64,000 bases of DNA, taken from the NCBI RefSeq assembly GCF_030291075.1, contig NZ_CP127407.1, positions 2,664,001 to 2,728,000 on the forward strand. The letters are read 5' to 3'. Shown here in pieces: positions 47,246 through 56,947 of the stretch (the stretch's first letter is position 1; each line of letters begins with the position of its first letter). This DNA comes from Stenotrophomonas sp. 57. GTDB lineage: Bacteria > Pseudomonadota > Gammaproteobacteria > Xanthomonadales > Xanthomonadaceae. The position numbers and the translations under genes were made by a program. The notes beneath the pieces were generated by a model. It was not told where the DNA came from. It did not search any database and worked only from the letters and a program-made list of their open reading frames with translations.

Positions 47246-48457
47246 ATGAGCCCCAACTCTTCCCTGGCTGCGCGGCTGACGCCCCGTCAGCGCACCCTGA
47301 TCATCCTCGCCCTGTCACTGGGCGGCTTTGCCATCGGCACCAGCGAGTTCGCCAGCATGGGCCTGATGCTGGAGATCAGCCGTGGCCTGTCGATCTCCGA
47401 GACCCAGGTCGGCCACCTGATCAGCGCCTATGCCATCGGCGTGGTTGTCGGTGCGCCCATCCTCGCCTTCGTCGGCGCCAGCTTCCCGCGCCGCAAGCTG
47501 CTGCTGGCGCTGATGGGCTTCTACGCCATCGGCAACCTCGCCAGTGCACTGGCACCGAACTACGGCACGATGCTGGTGGCGCGCTTTGTGGCCGGCCTGC
47601 CGCACGGCGCTTACTTCGGGGTGGCAATGCTGGTGGCGGCGGCGATCAGCCCGGCCGGCCAGCGTGGCCAGGCGATGTCGCGCGTGCTGCTGGGCCTGTC
47701 GATCGCGATCCTGATCGGCAACCCACTGACCACCTGGCTGGGCCAGCAGCTGAGCTGGCGCACCGCCTTTGCCCTGGTCAGCGTGCTGGCCATCGCCACC
47801 GTGGGGATGATCGCGCGCTTCCTGCTGCCAGACCCGGACGAAGTGCGTACCTCGCCGATGCGCGAACTGCGTGCCTTCAATACCACTCAGGTGTGGCTGG
47901 CGCTGGCGATCGGCGCGGTTGGCTTCGCCGGCATGTTCTGCGTGTTCACCTACCTGGCGCCGACCCTGGTGCAGGTCACGGGCGTGGCTGAATCGTGGAT
48001 GCCACTGGCAGTGGGCGTGTTCGGTATCGGCGCGATCATCGGCAACATCGCCGGTGGCTGGCTGGTCGACAGGTTCCACTTCAAGGCCGCCGCCGTGGTG
48101 CTGCTCTGGTCCATCGTGATGCTGCTGCTGTATCCGCTGGCCGCGCAGTCAGCGTGGACGATCGGCCCGGTGATCATCACCGTCGGCACCATGGGTGCGC
48201 TGGCCGCGGTGCTGCAGACCCGCCTGATGGACGTGGCCGGCGAGGCGCAGACGCTGGCCGCCGCCTCCAACCATGCCGCCTTCAATACCGCCAATGCGCT
48301 CGGTCCGTGGCTGGGCGGCATGGCGATCAGCGCTGGCTTCAGCCCCGCCAGCACCGGCTACGTCGGGGCCGCCACCGCCATTGGCGGCCTGCTGTTGTGG
48401 GGCGTGGCGGTGATGCTGGACAGGAAGCGCAACGGCGCCGTCGCCGGCAGCCGCTGA
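47246..48457 (+). CDS. MFS exporter (AraJ/sugar-efflux type)
   Basis: The 403-residue product has 12 predicted membrane helices. LSLGGFAIGTSEFASMGLML at the start and GAPILAFVGASFPRRKLLLA after the second helix are typical of the arabinose/purine efflux (AraJ, PbuE) branch of the major facilitator family. PSPAGQRGQAMSRV-like loop and a repeated half-structure are visible. ATG 47246 (MSPNSSLAARLT) is chosen. Substrate unknown. Confidence 0.9.
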   Translation: MSPNSSLAARLTPRQRTLIILALSLGGFAIGTSEFASMGLMLEISRGLSISETQVGHLISAYAIGVVVGAPILAFVGASFPRRKLLLALMGFYAIGNLASALAPNYGTMLVARFVAGLPHGAYFGVAMLVAAAISPAGQRGQAMSRVLLGLSIAILIGNPLTTWLGQQLSWRTAFALVSVLAIATVGMIARFLLPDPDEVRTSPMRELRAFNTTQVWLALAIGAVGFAGMFCVFTYLAPTLVQVTGVAESWMPLAVGVFGIGAIIGNIAGGWLVDRFHFKAAAVVLLWSIVMLLLYPLAAQSAWTIGPVIITVGTMGALAAVLQTRLMDVAGEAQTLAAASNHAAFNTANALGPWLGGMAISAGFSPASTGYVGAATAIGGLLLWGVAVMLDRKRNGAVAGSR

Positions 48458-48609
48458 TCACCGCGACGGGGCTTCAGCCGCTGTCGGTACGGCGGCGGCG
48501 TCCCGGGCGGATACTGAGCGGGCGGGCTTCTCATCACTGGAGCGATGCTCCACCATCTGCATGGCCGGCGGCAGTCCGTCGCCGGTCGCAGCATGCAGAA
48601 GGACTCGAC

Positions 48610-49086
48610 GTGGCAGCAGGACCGAACAGAAACCGCGAGAAGCTGCTCGATGACCTGCTCTCGCTGGGCCGCAACTGGGCGCTGGCCATCGCCATCGCCG
48701 GTGCCGGTGCCGCGGTCCATTACAGCGAGTCGGTGTACGAAGCAGGCATCTGGCGCGGCCTGTTGCCGACGCTCTGCTTCCTCGTCGCGATCATCTGGAT
48801 CGTGCTCAGCATCATCCGCTTCGACCTGACCATCCAGCAGCATTTCCAGCGGAAGCTGTCACGCTGGCTCAGCCGTCTGCTGTATCTCGTCCTGCTGGGC
48901 ACCGGCGTCACTGCCGTGTTCTTCGTCACTGAGCTGGCGGCCAACAACCACATCGCGCGGATGTGCGACTCGGTGGCCAACGAACCGGCCAGCCGCATCC
49001 ACCGATCCGCCGAATGCCATTGGTTGTACCAGCATCGGGCGGCCTACCGGCAGCGGCTGGAATCGGCCGAGGGCGAGTTCGACTGA
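48610..49086 (+). CDS. Small multi-pass membrane protein, unknown function
   Basis: The 158-residue product starts at GTG 48610, 7 bases after AGAAGGA (MAAGPNRNREKLLDDLLSLG). Three hydrophobic helices follow (WALAIAIAGAGAAVHY, LPTLCFLVAIIWIVLSIIRF, LLYLVLLGTGVTAVFFVTEL) and a soluble C-terminal part with two cysteines (ARMCDSV, AECHWLY) that may lie in the periplasm. Not recognised as a known family. Confidence 0.65.
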   Translation: MAAGPNRNREKLLDDLLSLGRNWALAIAIAGAGAAVHYSESVYEAGIWRGLLPTLCFLVAIIWIVLSIIRFDLTIQQHFQRKLSRWLSRLLYLVLLGTGVTAVFFVTELAANNHIARMCDSVANEPASRIHRSAECHWLYQHRAAYRQRLESAEGEFD

Positions 49087-49189
49087 GGCCTGCACCGGCT
49101 GCGCCACGCGCACGCGAAAAACACATGACGTGGATATGCGGTCGGGCACAGTACCTGCGCCGCCCTTCCACTCAACGAGCCCGGCCGAC

Positions 49190-49456
49190 ATGTACTCCCC
49201 CGCCCCTGCGCGCCACGATGCCATTGCCCTGCAGGCGGGCGTGCTCGGCAGCGTGCTGGGCGTGGCGCTGTTCAAGGCGATCGCGCTGTCGGCACTGGCA
49301 AGTGGATCACTGATGGCCATCGGGCTGTGGCTGCTGGCCTGCGCGCTGCTGGGTGCCTGGGCACTGGCCGCCTACCTGGCCTGCCTTGCACTGAGTCGGC
49401 GCGTATTCGTGTTGATGCTGGCGCTTTGCATGATCCTGGCGATCTGCGTCGCCTGA
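49190..49456 (+). CDS. Small membrane protein, unknown function
   Basis: The 88-residue product from ATG 49190 (MYSPAPARHDAIALQAGVLG) is mostly two hydrophobic hairpin helices (LWLLACALLGAWALAAYLAC, RRVFVLMLALCMILAICVA). An ATG 60 bases upstream is possible but lacks support. No family recognised. The following 207 bases hold no gene. Confidence 0.5.
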   Translation: MYSPAPARHDAIALQAGVLGSVLGVALFKAIALSALASGSLMAIGLWLLACALLGAWALAAYLACLALSRRVFVLMLALCMILAICVA

Positions 49457-49663
49457 TCGCCACATGGGCCGGGCTATCGCGCAATTGTTACGAGATAACA
49501 AGTGTGCTGGGGCGGATTGCCTGTCTGAGCGGCGGGAAAAGGCATCACTGAAACCCACGCTCCTGATTGCTGCGTCTGTCTTGATCACGCCCATGCATCC
49601 AGCTGACTGCTCCGTCACGGCCGACCCGCAACGATGCGCTTTCCTTATCCTCTAGAGACTCAA

Positions 49664-49912
49664 ATGCCGGAACCCTGCCACCCTGTCATCCGCGCCTTCG
49701 AGGCCGTGTTCGATCTGTCAGGCAGCGTGCAGCGCATCACCGCGCTTACTGTTACCTGCATGCATTGCTCGTCGACCAGCTCGGCCAGCGAACACAATCT
49801 GGTACAACTGCCGGGTGGAGCACTGTTCCGCTGCGATGGGTGCGGCTGCCACCAACCGGTCAGCCATGCCCGGCTGTCGGACTGGCAACCGGCATCGTTG
49901 CTGGGCATATGA
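49664..49912 (+). CDS. Small zinc-ribbon-like protein
   Basis: The 82-residue product contains two CxxC pairs, VTCMHCSS and FRCDGCGCHQ, about 23 residues apart, as in small zinc ribbons. ATG 49664 (MPEPCHPVIRAF) is chosen; an upstream in-frame ATG at 49634 is possible. It lies 77 bases before a histidine kinase gene on the same strand. Function unknown. Confidence 0.6.
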   Translation: MPEPCHPVIRAFEAVFDLSGSVQRITALTVTCMHCSSTSSASEHNLVQLPGGALFRCDGCGCHQPVSHARLSDWQPASLLGI

Positions 49913-49989
49913 GGCCGCTGCCCCTCGTGCCGCGGGTGTGCAGGGCTCCATGACACCCGCTCGGCTATGCTGCGCCCCCTCCTGTACCC

Positions 49990-51702
49990 ATGGCGGCCAT
50001 GCAACCTTTTCCCCTGCCTGTCTCTGCACCCGACCAGCTCGCCTACCGACTGCTGCAGGACAGTGACTGGGCCCGCTCGGCCACGGCCACCAGCGCGCCC
50101 TCCGAGCTTCGCACCTTGCTGGCCATGATCCTGGATTCGCCCGAACCCCTGTGGCTTGCCTGGGGCACCGAAGACAAGGCCTTCTTCTTCAATGATGCCT
50201 ACCTGCCGATGCTGGGGGGAAAGCTGCACGGCGCGATGGGCAACCGTCTGGAAGATGTCTGGGCCGACGTGTGGCCGGACGTGGTGCATGCCGTCAACGA
50301 CGCGTTTGCCGGCATCAGCCGGAGTTTCAAGAATCTGCCCTTGATGATGGATCGCGACGGAGTGCTGCGCGAAACATTCTGGACCTTCTCCTATTCGCCG
50401 CTGCGCGTCGGCTGCGGCAGCGTCGCCGGTATCCTGTGCGTGGTCAGCGAGCAGACCGAACGGGTGATCGAGCGGGACCGACACAGCCGCCAGGTGGCGG
50501 CGATCACCGAGCAGGCACGGGAGGCTCACCTGGAACTGGTGCGCGCCCGCGAGCAGCTGCGCCAGTCGCAGAAGCTGGAGGCGATCGGCCAGCTCACCGG
50601 CGGGGTGGCCCACGACTTCAACAATCTGCTGCAGGTCATCACCGGTTCGGTCGACATGCTCCTGCACACCTGGCCGACGGACGACAACCGGCGCCGGTAC
50701 ATCCAGGCCATTTCAACAGCGTCGGACCGCGCCACCAAGCTGACCGCGCAGCTGCTAGCGTTCTCCCGTCGCCAGAGCCTGTCGCCGGAGGTCTTCGATC
50801 TCTGCGAGAGCGTGCATGCGCTTTCGGACATCATCACCACGGTACTGGGTGCGCGCATCCAGGTCTCGTTGACCTTGCCCGGCACGCCGTTGCCGGTGCT
50901 GCTGGATCGGACGCAGCTGGACACTGCACTGATCAACATCGCAGTCAATGCCCGCGATGCGATCGAGGGACAGGGCAAGGTCACCATCGAGGTGGAGCGG
51001 GTAACCGCAGTGCCTTCAGTGCGCTTCGCCGCGCCGATGAAGGGCGATTTTGCCGCGATCAGCGTGACCGATACCGGCGCGGGAATCGACCCTGCCGTGG
51101 TCGACCGCATTTTCGAGCCCTTTTTCACCACCAAAAGCGTCGGCGCCGGGACTGGACTCGGTCTCAGCCAGGTGTTCGGCTTCGTCAAACAGTCAGAAGG
51201 CGAGGTGGACGTACAGAGCCGGGCCGGGACGGGTACCCGCTTTACGCTGTACCTGCCGCTGGCGCAGGAAAAAGGAACAATTGAGCGGCCAGCGATGCAA
51301 CCGGGTCTGCAGCATGGTCACGGCGTCTGCGTGCTGGTTGTGGAAGACAACGTCGACGTGGCCGAGTTTGCCGTCGGAGCCCTGCGCGAGTTGGATTACA
51401 GCGTGGTACTTGCGCGCAATGCCGACGAGGCCCTGAAGGAGCTGGAACATGATGCCGGCCGTTTCCATGTCGTGTTCAGCGACGTCGTGATGCCAGGCAT
51501 GAACGGCCTGGATCTGGCCCGCACCATCCGCAGTCGCCTGCCTGAGCTTCCCGTGATCCTCACCAGCGGCTACAGCGAGTTGCTGGCCCGGGATCCTGGC
51601 CATGGTTTCACGCTGCTGCGCAAGCCTTACTCACTGAAGCAGCTGGCCTCGGTGATGAGCGAAGCCGGGCGCCGCCCGCAGGCCGAGGTAGCAGCCCGCT
51701 AG
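49990..51702 (+). CDS. Hybrid sensor histidine kinase with PAS-like input and C-terminal receiver
   Basis: The 570-residue protein has no membrane helix. The N-terminal PAS-like domain (PLWLAWGTEDKAFFFNDAYL) is followed by a coiled linker, HisKA with H208 in TGGVAHDFNNLLQVITGSVD, an HATPase domain (INIAVNARDAIEGQGKV, DTGAGIDPAVVDRIFEPFFT with TGLGLSQV) and a receiver domain (VLVVEDNVDVAEFAVGAL, phospho-acceptor in VVFSDVVMPGMNGLD, KPYS switch). This layout is common among cytosolic light or redox sensors, but no flavin-binding Cys motif is seen. The partner regulator is unknown. Confidence 0.92.
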   Translation: MAAMQPFPLPVSAPDQLAYRLLQDSDWARSATATSAPSELRTLLAMILDSPEPLWLAWGTEDKAFFFNDAYLPMLGGKLHGAMGNRLEDVWADVWPDVVHAVNDAFAGISRSFKNLPLMMDRDGVLRETFWTFSYSPLRVGCGSVAGILCVVSEQTERVIERDRHSRQVAAITEQAREAHLELVRAREQLRQSQKLEAIGQLTGGVAHDFNNLLQVITGSVDMLLHTWPTDDNRRRYIQAISTASDRATKLTAQLLAFSRRQSLSPEVFDLCESVHALSDIITTVLGARIQVSLTLPGTPLPVLLDRTQLDTALINIAVNARDAIEGQGKVTIEVERVTAVPSVRFAAPMKGDFAAISVTDTGAGIDPAVVDRIFEPFFTTKSVGAGTGLGLSQVFGFVKQSEGEVDVQSRAGTGTRFTLYLPLAQEKGTIERPAMQPGLQHGHGVCVLVVEDNVDVAEFAVGALRELDYSVVLARNADEALKELEHDAGRFHVVFSDVVMPGMNGLDLARTIRSRLPELPVILTSGYSELLARDPGHGFTLLRKPYSLKQLASVMSEAGRRPQAEVAAR

Positions 51703-51710
51703 CGGGCCGG

Positions 51711-53234
51711 TCACCGCCGCACACCGAACCATCGCTCCAGCGAGGACTCCAGCCCCGATGCGTCGCCGCCCGCATCGCAGGCCCAGGCAACGATACCGTC
51801 AGGGCGCACCAGCACGGCGCCCAGTCCCAGGGCGCCGCGCGCCGCGGACATCACGCAGGGAAACGACCGGGACACGTGATCAATGATCGGGCCGAGCGAA
51901 ACACCGCTATCGAGTCCCAGCAGGAGGCCCTTCCCCGCACGCAGCAGCTCTCCCATGCGACGTCCATCGGCCAGACGGACGTCAGGCACGCTTCGGCCAA
52001 CCCACGGATGATCGCCATCGAACAGCGCTGGTTGTGCTACGCCCCACAATCGTTCGGCGAGATAGGTGGCGCCGTCGCGGGTCGCGGCCAGATCGGCGAC
52101 CACCGCCGCCAGCGCGCGCGAGCCGGGGCCCGGACGCATCAGCGCCACCTGGGCGCGCGACCAGTCCAGCACCCTGGCGCCGATCGGATGGCGCTCAGCC
52201 TGATAGCTGTCCAGCAGTGAATCAGCGGCCTGGCCTCGCACCACTGCGGCCAATTTCCAACCCAGGTTCATGGCATCGCCGATGCCGAGGTTCAGGCCCT
52301 GCCCTCCCAGCGGCGAATGCATGTGCGCGGCGTCTCCGGCCAACAGCACGCGGCCGCTGCGATAGGCCGTTGCCTGGCGCGCGGCATCCGTCCATGTCGT
52401 GGCCAGATGCAATGCGGTGATCGTTGCCTCGCGACCTGACACCCGCCGCAGCAGGGCCTGGGCGGTGCGCAGGTCCAGTGGCGTGCGATGACCTGCACCG
52501 CCATCGAAATCGGCCAGCGCCAGCGTGCCCGGCGGATTGAAATTGCACATGCCATGTTCGGTGAACTGACGCCCCGGAGTGAGCACCGTCGGGTCCGCCA
52601 GCTCCACTTGCAGCGTGTGTCCCGTGAACTCCGGCGGGCTGCCTGCGAACACGAAGCCCGACTGCTTGCGCACCGTGCTTCGGGCGCCATCGCAACCGAC
52701 CAACCAGCGTCCATGAACCGGTGCACCCGATGTCTCAATGGCCATCCCTGCTTCATCCGGGGATACAGCCAGCACTGCACAGCCACGCACGATGCGGACA
52801 CCCAGGGCGATCGCACGTTCGGCCAGGACCGCCTCCAGTGACTGCAACGCCACCGCCATCTGGTCAGGTACTGGCGTCGGCAGGCGGCGAGGCCAGCGCC
52901 CACTGTCCACGTCCTCCAAGGCGAACGGAATGCCGGCGAAGTGGCCGCCCAACGGCCGTGACTGTGCCAGCCAGTGCGCGGTGCCGGGCGGCGGCGGCCC
53001 TTTGTCGGGCCTCAGCACCTGCGTTGCGACCACCGCGTCCAGCAGGCCGCGTCGGTCCAGCGCCTCCAGGGTAGGCGCGTTCAAGCCACGCAGGCCGAAC
53101 GGCAAGCGCTTCAAGGGCGAATCAGGGGACCCGGCCTGTTCCAGCACAAGCACCGAACATCCGGCCTGGGCCAGTTCGCAGGATAGGAACAGACCCACCG
53201 GGCCCGCCCCGGCAATGACAACGTCGTACTGCAT
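51711..53234 (-). CDS. FAD-dependent aromatic monooxygenase (PheA/TfdB family)
   Basis: The 507-residue flavoprotein has the three family motifs: GxGxxG site VVIAGAGPVGLFLSCELAQA, the DG motif (RWLVGCDGARSTVRKQSGF) and the GD motif (VLLAGDAAHMHSPLGGQGLN). It should hydroxylate an aromatic substrate, possibly a xenobiotic or antibiotic, with NAD(P)H and O2. A thioredoxin-like C-terminal part follows. It is divergent from a TetR gene whose operator-like palindrome lies between them, so control by that repressor is likely. Confidence 0.92.
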   Translation of the reverse strand: MQYDVVIAGAGPVGLFLSCELAQAGCSVLVLEQAGSPDSPLKRLPFGLRGLNAPTLEALDRRGLLDAVVATQVLRPDKGPPPPGTAHWLAQSRPLGGHFAGIPFALEDVDSGRWPRRLPTPVPDQMAVALQSLEAVLAERAIALGVRIVRGCAVLAVSPDEAGMAIETSGAPVHGRWLVGCDGARSTVRKQSGFVFAGSPPEFTGHTLQVELADPTVLTPGRQFTEHGMCNFNPPGTLALADFDGGAGHRTPLDLRTAQALLRRVSGREATITALHLATTWTDAARQATAYRSGRVLLAGDAAHMHSPLGGQGLNLGIGDAMNLGWKLAAVVRGQAADSLLDSYQAERHPIGARVLDWSRAQVALMRPGPGSRALAAVVADLAATRDGATYLAERLWGVAQPALFDGDHPWVGRSVPDVRLADGRRMGELLRAGKGLLLGLDSGVSLGPIIDHVSRSFPCVMSAARGALGLGAVLVRPDGIVAWACDAGGDASGLESSLERWFGVRR

Positions 53235-53284
53235 GGGGGGGATTCCTCACGAGCGCCGGGCCGGCGCTCTGGCCAGTAGAAGGT

Positions 53285-53297
53285 TACACTCGGTGTA
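53285..53297. promoter_or_regulatory. Candidate TetR operator
   Basis: TACAC-TCG-GTGTA is a 5-3-5 inverted repeat in the 85-base gap between the divergent monooxygenase and TetR genes, the usual place for a TetR operator acting on both promoters. Confidence 0.6.
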
Positions 53298-53319
53298 CGT
53301 TTCCGCAAGTGAACCCCTC

Positions 53320-53964
53320 ATGATCCAGCCGCCTGGCCGCCGCGAGCAGCGAAAAGCCGAGACCCGCCAAACGATTTCCGACGTTGCCACCGGGCTGATC
53401 GTCGCGCGCGGCTTCGAGGCCGTGTCCATGGCCGAGATCGCCGAGGCCGCCGGGGTCTCGCGCAAGACGGTGTTCAACTACTTCGCCAGCAAGGAAGACC
53501 TCGTCTTCGACCGTGACGAAGAAGCGCGCGCACTGCTGCGCGAGGGCATGGCGGCGCGGCGCGGAATGACCCCGCTCGCGGCGTTCCAGTCGCTGGTGCG
53601 CGAGCTGCTCGATTCCGGCCATCCGTTGTTGCGGATCAATCCTGGCGCCGCCGCGTTCTGGTCCACAGTGGCCGACAGCCCGGTACTGGTCGCGCATGCC
53701 CGGCGCCTGCAGGCGCAACTGACCGACGACCTGGCCCAGTGGATGGCGGAGGCGATTGGGCGACCCGCCGGCGACGCGGAAGCGCGTCTGGGCGCTGCCA
53801 TGCTGGTGGCCTCGATGGTGGCCGCCTACGAAAAGGGCCTGGCCAGCCAGGCACTGGGCAAAGATCCCCGCGAGGCGATGGTGCAGATGATCGTGCGCGG
53901 CGCCACCGGAGTGCTGGTCGCCCTGGCTGGCACGCCCTACACAGACCCGGGTGCACATCCATAG
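53320..53964 (+). CDS. TetR family transcriptional repressor
   Basis: The 214-residue product has an N-terminal helix-turn-helix of the TetR type (GFEAVSMAEIAEAAGVSRKT then VFNYFASKEDLVF) and an all-helical ligand-binding part. It is divergent from the FAD monooxygenase and probably represses it until an aromatic ligand is bound. ATG 53320 is chosen because the open frame upstream overlaps the monooxygenase. Confidence 0.92.
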   Translation: MIQPPGRREQRKAETRQTISDVATGLIVARGFEAVSMAEIAEAAGVSRKTVFNYFASKEDLVFDRDEEARALLREGMAARRGMTPLAAFQSLVRELLDSGHPLLRINPGAAAFWSTVADSPVLVAHARRLQAQLTDDLAQWMAEAIGRPAGDAEARLGAAMLVASMVAAYEKGLASQALGKDPREAMVQMIVRGATGVLVALAGTPYTDPGAHP

Positions 53965-53990
53965 CGCATTCGGGGGATAGGTCACGAAGC

Positions 53991-54021
53991 ATTGCAAATG
54001 CTACTCTTTCTCATTTGCAAT
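53991..54021 (+). promoter_or_regulatory. Fur-box-like operator of the siderophore receptor
   Basis: ATTGCAAATG and CATTTGCAAT are perfect 10-bp arms around an 11-base centre (CTACTCTTTCT), 17 bases before the receptor start. Length, symmetry and place fit a Fur (iron-repressor) operator as found before TonB-dependent receptors in this family. Confidence 0.75.
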
Positions 54022-54037
54022 CACCGACACCTCTCCC

Positions 54038-56179
54038 ATGCCTACCGTTCTGTTCCGCCAGCGCGCCCTGCACCTCGCACTGACCTTACCCTTGGCAACC
54101 CTCGCCCACGCCGCGGAATCACCCCCTGCAACCGCGACGGCGCTGGACAAGGTCGAGGTCCGCGGCCGGGCACAGACCCTCTACCGGGTGGACGATGCCG
54201 CCGTGGGCACGCGCACCGACACTCCACTGGCGCTGGTACCGCAATCGATCCAGGTGGTTCCGCGCGAGCTGATCGACGATCAGGCGGCACGCCAGGTCAC
54301 CGACCTGTACCGCAGCATCAGTGGCATCAGCTTCTTCAGCTACGCCGGGGTCACCCTGCGCGGCTTCCGTCAGGAAAACGTGCTGTATGACGGCCTGCGT
54401 GGCGACCCGTACGCCGGCTTCTCGGTACCACAGCTGTTCAACATCGAACGGGTGGAGGTGCTGAAGGGCCCGGCGGGAGCACTGTATGGCGGCGGAGACG
54501 CCGGCGGCGTCATCAACTACGTGACACGCAAGCCGAAGGCCACCGCCGAGCGCCGCATCGAAGTGCAGATGGGCAACGAGGGCTTCCGTGCCGGCTCGGT
54601 CGAGGGCACCGGCCCACTGAACGCCACCGGCAGCATCCGCTATCGCGCCGGGCTGTACGGGGATACCGAGCGGGGCCTGCGCTGGAACGCAGACAGCGAA
54701 AGCGTGATCGGCGATGCCTCGCTGGCCTTCGACGTGGGCCAGACCGGCGAGCTGGTGCTGCAGTTCACCGACATCACCCAGAACCTGGGCGGCAACCGCC
54801 TGCGCGGCGTGCCGGTGGACGATGCCGGCAGCTTCATGACCAACCGCCGCTGGAACCACAACGAGGCCAGCGATTTCCTCGACATGCGCGCCAGGGTGGC
54901 GCTGGCGCAGTACCGCTTCGCCCCGCGGGACGATCTGGACGTGGACGTCGCCGCACGCTGGTTCAGCAACAACGAGCACCAGATGTACCACGAGCCGATG
55001 GGCCTGATCGACCGCGACCGCGATGGCGTGGCCGAATGGATGACCCGGCAGCTGCGCAACCAGATCCGCGACAATGAGGCGTTCACCGCCAATGCCAATG
55101 CGGTGTGGCGGATCGACACCGGCCGCATCGGACACAAGGTGCTGTTCGGTGCCGACGTGTACCAGCTCGACGCCGACTTCACCGCGCAGACGGCAAACAG
55201 TGCCGACCTGGCACGCGGGGCGGGCCCGGTGCGCGGCATCGACCTGTTCAACCCGGTGTACGGCGCCAGCACCTGGCACGACTACAACCTGGGCGCCCTG
55301 CCCTGGCGCAGCACGTCCACCCGCAGCAAACGCTATGGCGGTTACCTGCAGGATGAGCTGGCGCTGGGCCCGCGCTGGCATGTGCTGGCCGGGCTGCGCT
55401 GGGATGGTTTCAAGGATGAGGATCGCATCGCCGGCAGCGGTGTCGATGGCAACGATCTCAGCTGGCGGCTGGGCAGCACGTTTACCGTGCGCGATGGACT
55501 GAACGTCTACGCCAACGTGGCCAGCGGCTTCGTGCCGCAGAGTGCGGCAAACCAGAACCCGGCCGCCGGTGGCCCGTTCGATGCCGAGCGCAGCAAGCAG
55601 TGGGAGGTCGGGCTGAAATCACTGCTGGCCGAGCGCGTCAGCGTGAACATGGCGGCGTATCGCATCGATCGCAGCAACATCGTGCAGGCCACCGGCGCGG
55701 TGATCGGTGGCGTGAACCAGTTGGCCGCGCTGGGGCTGGTACGCAGCACCGGCATGGAATTGGACCTGCTGGCCGACGTCACCGAACGTTGGGTGGTGAA
55801 CCTGACCTACGCCTACAACGATGCGCGGGTGAAGGACGCGGGCCCGGGCGGCATCACCAATGCCTCCGGCGACCGTTTTGCCAATGCACCACGCAACACG
55901 CTGGGCCTGTGGACACGTTACGACCTGCCGGCGATCCATTCGGCCATTGGCTTCGGCGCGGACCACGTCGGCGAACGCGTCAGCCTGGATGGGCAGGCGG
56001 TGAAGGCCTATACCGTGTTCGACATGAGCTGGAAGACCACGTGGAAGCAATGGCAGTTCCAGGCCAACGTCAAGAACCTGTTCGACAAGGTGTATGCGGC
56101 CAGTGGCTTCATCGCCCGGAACGGGCATTTCCCGGGCGAGCCACGACGGGTCTATCTGCAGGCCGCCTATGCCTTCTGA
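54038..56179 (+). CDS. TonB-dependent siderophore receptor
   Basis: The 713-residue outer-membrane protein has a signal peptide (LHLALTLPLATLAHA), a plug domain (LALVPQSIQVVPRELIDDQA, NIERVEVLKGPAGALYGGGD, GGVINYVTRKP) and a 22-strand barrel ending in the usual aromatic residue (YLQAAYAF). The plug pattern marks the ferric-siderophore class (FhuA/FpvA/FoxA type). A Fur-like box just upstream indicates iron repression. No siderophore synthesis gene is adjacent, so it may take up a foreign siderophore. Confidence 0.94.
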   Translation: MPTVLFRQRALHLALTLPLATLAHAAESPPATATALDKVEVRGRAQTLYRVDDAAVGTRTDTPLALVPQSIQVVPRELIDDQAARQVTDLYRSISGISFFSYAGVTLRGFRQENVLYDGLRGDPYAGFSVPQLFNIERVEVLKGPAGALYGGGDAGGVINYVTRKPKATAERRIEVQMGNEGFRAGSVEGTGPLNATGSIRYRAGLYGDTERGLRWNADSESVIGDASLAFDVGQTGELVLQFTDITQNLGGNRLRGVPVDDAGSFMTNRRWNHNEASDFLDMRARVALAQYRFAPRDDLDVDVAARWFSNNEHQMYHEPMGLIDRDRDGVAEWMTRQLRNQIRDNEAFTANANAVWRIDTGRIGHKVLFGADVYQLDADFTAQTANSADLARGAGPVRGIDLFNPVYGASTWHDYNLGALPWRSTSTRSKRYGGYLQDELALGPRWHVLAGLRWDGFKDEDRIAGSGVDGNDLSWRLGSTFTVRDGLNVYANVASGFVPQSAANQNPAAGGPFDAERSKQWEVGLKSLLAERVSVNMAAYRIDRSNIVQATGAVIGGVNQLAALGLVRSTGMELDLLADVTERWVVNLTYAYNDARVKDAGPGGITNASGDRFANAPRNTLGLWTRYDLPAIHSAIGFGADHVGERVSLDGQAVKAYTVFDMSWKTTWKQWQFQANVKNLFDKVYAASGFIARNGHFPGEPRRVYLQAAYAF

Positions 56180-56380
56180 GTCGTCGCCCCTGCCCGCTGC
56201 TACGGGTTGGTCGAGGCATTGAATCGGGCGGCGCTGCATGCGCCCCCGATTCAGGTATGCTTTCGCGCGTTCAGCCACGCCAGCAGGCCACCGGTGGCAA
56301 CGCATGCGGTGCAGCACGGACGTTGCGGACAAGCACAAGACGCACCATGGATGTTTCAACGTAATCACAGGGGAAAATGG

Positions 56381-56947
56381 ATGAAGAAGTTCCTGTTCGC
56401 AGCGATCCTCGCTGCGTCGCTGGTGGGCTGCACCACCAATCCGCCGCTCAATTTCTCGGTGCCGAACGTCGGGGTCAGCAGCAAGAAGATCGACGGTGAA
56501 CTGAAGTCGCTGACGGTCACGCTGGCACGCCCGGACGAGGCCAAGGGCAAGATTCCGGCGCAGGCCCAGCATGAAGTGCCGCAGATGTGGCAGAACGCGC
56601 TGACCGAAGCACTGAACAAGATGGCGGTGTTCCGCGACGATGCGCCGGTGAAGCTGAGCCTGTCGGTGAAGATCCTGGCCATCGACATTCCCAGCTTCGG
56701 GGCATCGATGACGACCAAGACGATCGCCCGCTATGAACTGATCGATCGCGCCACCGGTAGCATCGTCTACACCCAGGACGTGAGCGCTTCGGGCGAGGTG
56801 CCGTTCAACTATGCCTTTGCCGGTGTCATCCGCGCCCGCGAATCGATCAGCCGCTCGGCGCAGAACAACATCGCCCAGTTCCTGCAGGCGCTGGAGACCG
56901 TGGACATCACCCGGCCGATGTTCCCGAACAAGCAGGAAGCGCCGTGA
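56381..56947 (+). CDS. Lipoprotein, unknown function
   Basis: The 188-residue product starts at ATG 56381 after AGGGGAAAA. It has a lipobox (ASLVGC) and then SSKKIDGELKSLTVTLARPD, TEALNKMAVFRDDAPVKLSL and ASMTTKTIARYELIDRATGS. It resembles small periplasm-facing lipoproteins of proteobacteria; no named family is certain. Its stop overlaps the GTG start of the next lipoprotein gene by 4 bases. Confidence 0.8.
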   Translation: MKKFLFAAILAASLVGCTTNPPLNFSVPNVGVSSKKIDGELKSLTVTLARPDEAKGKIPAQAQHEVPQMWQNALTEALNKMAVFRDDAPVKLSLSVKILAIDIPSFGASMTTKTIARYELIDRATGSIVYTQDVSASGEVPFNYAFAGVIRARESISRSAQNNIAQFLQALETVDITRPMFPNKQEAP

